Source of the DNA: Tieghemiomyces parasiticus
Taxonomy: Eukaryota > Kickxellomycota > Dimargaritomycetes > Dimargaritales > Dimargaritaceae
Direction of reading: 5' to 3'
NCBI GenBank assembly: GCA_027575765.1
Contig: JANBPT010001313.1
Span: 1 to 10,853 of the forward strand
Length of the DNA stretch: 10,853 bases
Below are positions 7,920 through 10,853 of this stretch, in pieces. The notes beneath the pieces were generated by a model. That model was not told the origin of the DNA and made no database searches. It worked only from the letters and a program-made list of their open reading frames with translations. Positions within the stretch are counted from its first letter, which is position 1. Each line of letters opens with the position of its first letter. The translations under genes were made by a program, and so were the position numbers.

Positions 7920-9731
7920 ATGAGCGACGACGATCAGAAGACCACCTTTCCTGCCTTGGTAAGTGTCCCCGCCCTAGCCATTTAACTATGGAGGAGCAAC
8001 CCCCATTGGGACCAGAGGCCGACTCACTTTAGCATTTAATGAAATGCTCTCTGCCTGCCGTCTTATACTCACCCCCATCGGGCCGAATTTTGCCTCTTTT
8101 TCCCACCATGTAGGGCGTCATGCCCGAGCTTTGCAAGGCCTGCGATAAGCTGGGCTTCAAGTCCCCCACGCAAATCCAGGCCGAAGCCATCCCCTGGGCG
8201 CTGAAGGGCAAAGACATTATCGGCCTCGCCCAGACTGGGTCCGGTAAGACCGCTGCGTTTGCGATCCCCATCCTCCAAGGCTTATGGGACAAGCCCCAGC
8301 CTTTCTATGCCTGTGTCTTGGCCCCCACACGGTAAGTAGCCCAGTCATTCGCGATAAGATTTTGACTGACCAGTTAGTCCCCCATGAGACCCGCTTGATG
8401 CGAGATAATATAACCAACCGGTATGATACTTGTCTTACCTGGCACCCGCCCACTCCCACACACTCAATCGCCCAGAGAGCTCGCTATTCAGATTTCGCAG
8501 ACCTTCGAATCCCTTGGCGCCAGTATCGGTGTCCGGTCGATGGTAGTCGTGGGTGGAATGGACATGATGACTCAGGCCATTGCTCTAACCAAGAAGCCCC
8601 ATATCGTCGTCTGCACGCCTGGCCGGCTGGTGGACCATCTTGAGAACACCAAGGGGTTTAACCTCAAAAATCTCAAGTGCTTGGTAAGTCGGTAGCGGCT
8701 TTGCATTTCTCATATGGTCTCTCCAGTAGTCACGCATACCGGGCTGGATTACAGTACAGCAATCATTACGTTAGAGAAAACCCGCGGATAACCTTGCTAA
8801 TATGCTTACTGTACTCCCCATCGCCATCCTACCCGCAATCTACTTACTACAGGTTATGGATGAGGCTGACCGACTGCTCGACCTGGACTTTGGTATTAAG
8901 ATCAATCAGATTCTCCGGGCCATTCCTAAGGAGCGCAACACGTACCTTTTTTCGGCCACCATGACCACAAAGGTAGCCAAGCTCCAAAAGGCATCCCTTA
9001 ATGACCCAGTCAAATTGGAGGTGACGGGTAAATACTCCACCGTCGACACCCTGCTACAGTACTACGTATTTCTCCCGTTTAAGCGCAAGGACGCCCACCT
9101 CGTCTACCTGCTCAACGAGCTGGCCGGCAACTCGTCCATCGTCTTTGCGCGCACGTGCAACGAGGCCCTGCGGCTGTCTCTCCTCCTGCGTAACCTGGGC
9201 TTTCCGGCCATCCCGCTCCACGGCCAACTCAGCATGGACAAGCGGTTGGGCTCGCTGACCAAATTTAAGGAGGGAGATCGGAACATTTTGGTCGCCACCG
9301 ACGTGGCCAGCCGCGGTCTCGACATTCCGCTCGTCGATGTGGTCATCAACTACGATGTACCGAGCACCTCCAAAGACTATATTCACCGCGTGGGCCGTAC
9401 CGCCCGGGCGGGCCGCTCCGGGAAGAGTATTACGATGGTTACCCAGTACGACATTGAGCTCTACCAGCGTATCGAGTTCGCCCTGGGTAAGAAGCTGGAC
9501 CTTTACAATGTGGACTCTGACGGCGTCTTGCTGCTCCAAGAACGTGTGCAGGAGGCCCAGCGGCTGGCCGCCATTGAGGTGAAAGAGAATGACACCAAAA
9601 AGGGCAGCGGTCGAGGCAAACGTCCGGCCAGGGGTGACGAGGATATGGCTGATGCTCAGTCAGTCCGCCAGCGGGCCCTCAAGGACGCCGTCAAATCGAT
9701 CGGCAAAGACCGTAAGCGGAGCCGTCGCTAG
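7920..9731 (+). CDS. RRP3: DEAD-box ATP-dependent RNA helicase RRP3/DDX47
   Basis: Nucleolar DEAD-box helicase; in the family it acts in early cleavage of pre-rRNA and 18S rRNA maturation in the small-subunit processome. Exons 7920-7958, 8114-8331, 8476-8683 and 8853-9731 join in phases 0, 2, 0 to give 447 aa, close to human DDX47 (about 455). All three donors read GTAAGT. Motifs in order: upstream aromatic F10; Q motif 'GFKSPTQIQ' (27-35); I 'AQTGSGKT' (52-59); Ia 'APTREL' (rebuilt across the second intron, 83-88); Ib 'TPGRL'; II 'DEAD' (158-161); III 'SAT' (189-191); V '[10 protein letters not shown]' (303-312); VI '[11 protein letters not shown]' (333-343). The subfamily-specific 'LENTKGFNL' after motif Ib separates it from other DEAD-box proteins. 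The N-terminal extension is very short, so exon 1 (13 codons) supplies almost only the aromatic cap. The tail (401-447) is basic, ending 'KDRKRSRR', as expected for nucleolar targeting. Confidence 0.97.
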
Positions 9732-9819
9732 TCGGTGTGTACCAAGCTAATACAATCTTGTAGAACAAGTATATTTTAATGCGCGGGGTCAGCAAGACCC
9801 TGACACCTGCAAGGGGAGT

Positions 9820-9835
9820 GAGGGTGGTGATGCGA
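9820..9835. repeat. 16-nt direct repeat, copy 2
   Basis: Second exact copy of GAGGGTGGTGATGCGA, about 90 nt past the RRP3 stop codon. The first copy is at 7407-7422 in the LRR-gene leader. Confidence 0.9.
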
Positions 9836-9944
9836 AATGAAATTTAAGACACCCAAATTTACACTCGTTGCTGTAAACCGATTGCCTTGAATGTAGCATG
9901 TCTAACAGTAAAACCTATAAGGGAATTGGGTACTATAGGAAGAC

Positions 9945-9950
9945 AATAAA
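9945..9950 (+). terminator. Candidate polyadenylation signal of RRP3
   Basis: A perfect AATAAA about 214 nt past the RRP3 stop codon. An AT-rich TATATTTTAATG lies closer, near 9770, and could serve as an alternative upstream element. Confidence 0.35.
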
Positions 9951-10776
9951 GGACGCTGTGGTGCGAAGTACAATCCAAGGCTGAGGCACTAGACCATACT
10001 TACCAGGTGGGCTAGGCTGACCATCAGTGTACGGAGGATTGATTACCAGGACCTGAGAGCCACGCATTTATAGCATAAGCTGGTTGCCAAAATTGACTCT
10101 GCGGTCACTTACCCCAGCATCAGTTGAAGCCGATTAGCCCCCTACTCCACGTGTTGGAACTCCATGAACGTCAAAACTCGTAATTGTCTACCTGACTGAC
10201 AACAACCGGCGCCATTCCCATACCGTTACGCCACCACTGGGCACTTAGCTAGAACAATAGCCAGCTCCACTTCCTACCTATATACCTCTTGTCGCAGCCA
10301 TTTGGCCAATTCCTCCTTTTGAACGACACCTGCAACACTTCTCTAAGTTTCCCTCCGATTCTTAGTATTCCCACTATATTAACACGGTACCGAAAAGGCT
10401 AAGCCGCAAGCCTTCGCCATATAGAAGGATCCAAGAGAGAATAAAAAAAAGAATTCCACATGTGATACCTATGTTCTTCGATCATGATGACACCTACCAC
10501 ATGATTACTCCAAAGTTTACGATTGATCACAGAGAGCAATCATAATGCCGAATTTACATTCACATGGAAATGTCATATCGACTATGAAGTCTATTCTGGA
10601 AGTGCCTAAAATAAAATATGAGGATACCGCTTATAACGAAGGCAGACTCAACTCAAACCTCCATAGTTGGCGACACGTTGCAGGAATCGCGCATCAGAAG
10701 GCAGGTATGAACCACTGACATACTCTGAATCTTAGCATGGTCCAAAGCGAGTCGTTTAAGCAAAATTGAATGTCTT

Positions 10777-10853
10777 AGACACTAGCGCCGTAGGTAAAGC
10801 CTTGAGGTAGCTAAAGACGGTAAACAAAGAGTATCAACCGATTCTGAATCTGG
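10777..10853. repeat. Right copy of 77-nt terminal inverted repeat
   Basis: Exact reverse complement of bases 1-77, ending at the last base of the window. Bases inside it (10776 and lower) diverge immediately from the left copy apart from a 4-nt chance match. Confidence 0.97.

Larger units (their letters stand above)
9732..10776. other. Right flank, no gene established
   Basis: This stretch of just over 1 kb beyond RRP3 becomes AT-rich towards the end. It contains a plus-strand AATAAA at 9945-9950. Perfect GTAAGT donor-like sites lie on the minus strand at 10112-10107 and 10003-9998, with an acceptor-like CTCAG between them (10057-10053), but no recognisable protein could be assembled. There is a small stem GGGTC-AGCAA-GACCC at 9786-9800. 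No tRNA, snoRNA or transposase signature was found. Confidence 0.5.

Noticed and set aside
9054..9539. 161-codon minus-strand open frame
   Set aside because: It lies fully antisense to the conserved C-terminal helicase domain of RRP3 and has no features of its own.
10484..10720. C/D-box snoRNA suggested by ATGATGA near 10484
   Set aside because: No CTGA D box lies within a normal snoRNA length; the nearest is over 200 nt away. No terminal stem is visible.
1..10853. Large TIR transposon or Maverick-like element carrying cargo genes
   Set aside because: No transposase, integrase, polymerase B, protease or capsid gene is present. All four genes are ordinary intron-containing host genes, and the repeat length matches an assembly k-mer exactly.

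Overview
The window carries four spliced, protein-coding eukaryotic genes, most likely from a filamentous or early-diverging fungus. Introns are 113-200 nt, almost all with GTAAG-type donors and pyrimidine-rich YAG acceptors. Coding exons are GC-rich and the flanks AT-richer. All four products have recognisable eukaryotic architecture. A zoopagomycete (for example a Kickxellomycotina/Dimargaritales-type fungus) would fit, but that placement is a guess from general character.

Layout, left to right. Positions 1-77 are an exact inverted copy of 10777-10853. Gene 1 (minus, 4164 to 286, five exons, 1085 aa after splicing) is REV1, the deoxycytidyl transferase and scaffold of translesion DNA synthesis. 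It has BRCT, N-digit, Y-family polymerase, ubiquitin-binding motifs and C-terminal domain. Gene 2 (minus, 5381 to 4690, two exons, about 163 aa) is a proteasome assembly chaperone 3 homologue. Gene 3 (minus, 7368 to 5764, three exons, 423 aa) is a leucine-rich-repeat protein with a very basic, probably nuclear, tail. Gene 4 (plus, 7920 to 9731, four exons, 447 aa) is the DEAD-box rRNA-processing helicase RRP3/DDX47. Genes 3 and 4 diverge from a 551-nt shared promoter region with T-tracts. Genes 1-3 run head-to-tail on the minus strand with intergenic gaps of 525 and 382 nt.

Functionally these are housekeeping genes (DNA damage tolerance, proteasome assembly, ribosome biogenesis) placed side by side, as is usual in compact fungal genomes. 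Nothing ties them into one pathway. I see no transposase, integrase, reverse transcriptase, phage, plasmid or CRISPR component.

The most striking structural signal is the exact 77-nt terminal inverted repeat. It invites a 'TIR-bounded mobile element' reading, but the identity stops dead at 77 nt, which equals a standard assembler k-mer length, and the cargo is ordinary host genes. I think the window is a whole assembly contig whose two ends run into inverted copies of one repeat, not a transposon. I found no convincing previously undescribed system. The best leads are three ubiquitin-binding-like motifs plus an AT-hook in REV1, a long open frame upstream of the REV1 start, the LRR protein with a lysine-rich tail, and splice-like signals in the otherwise empty right flank.
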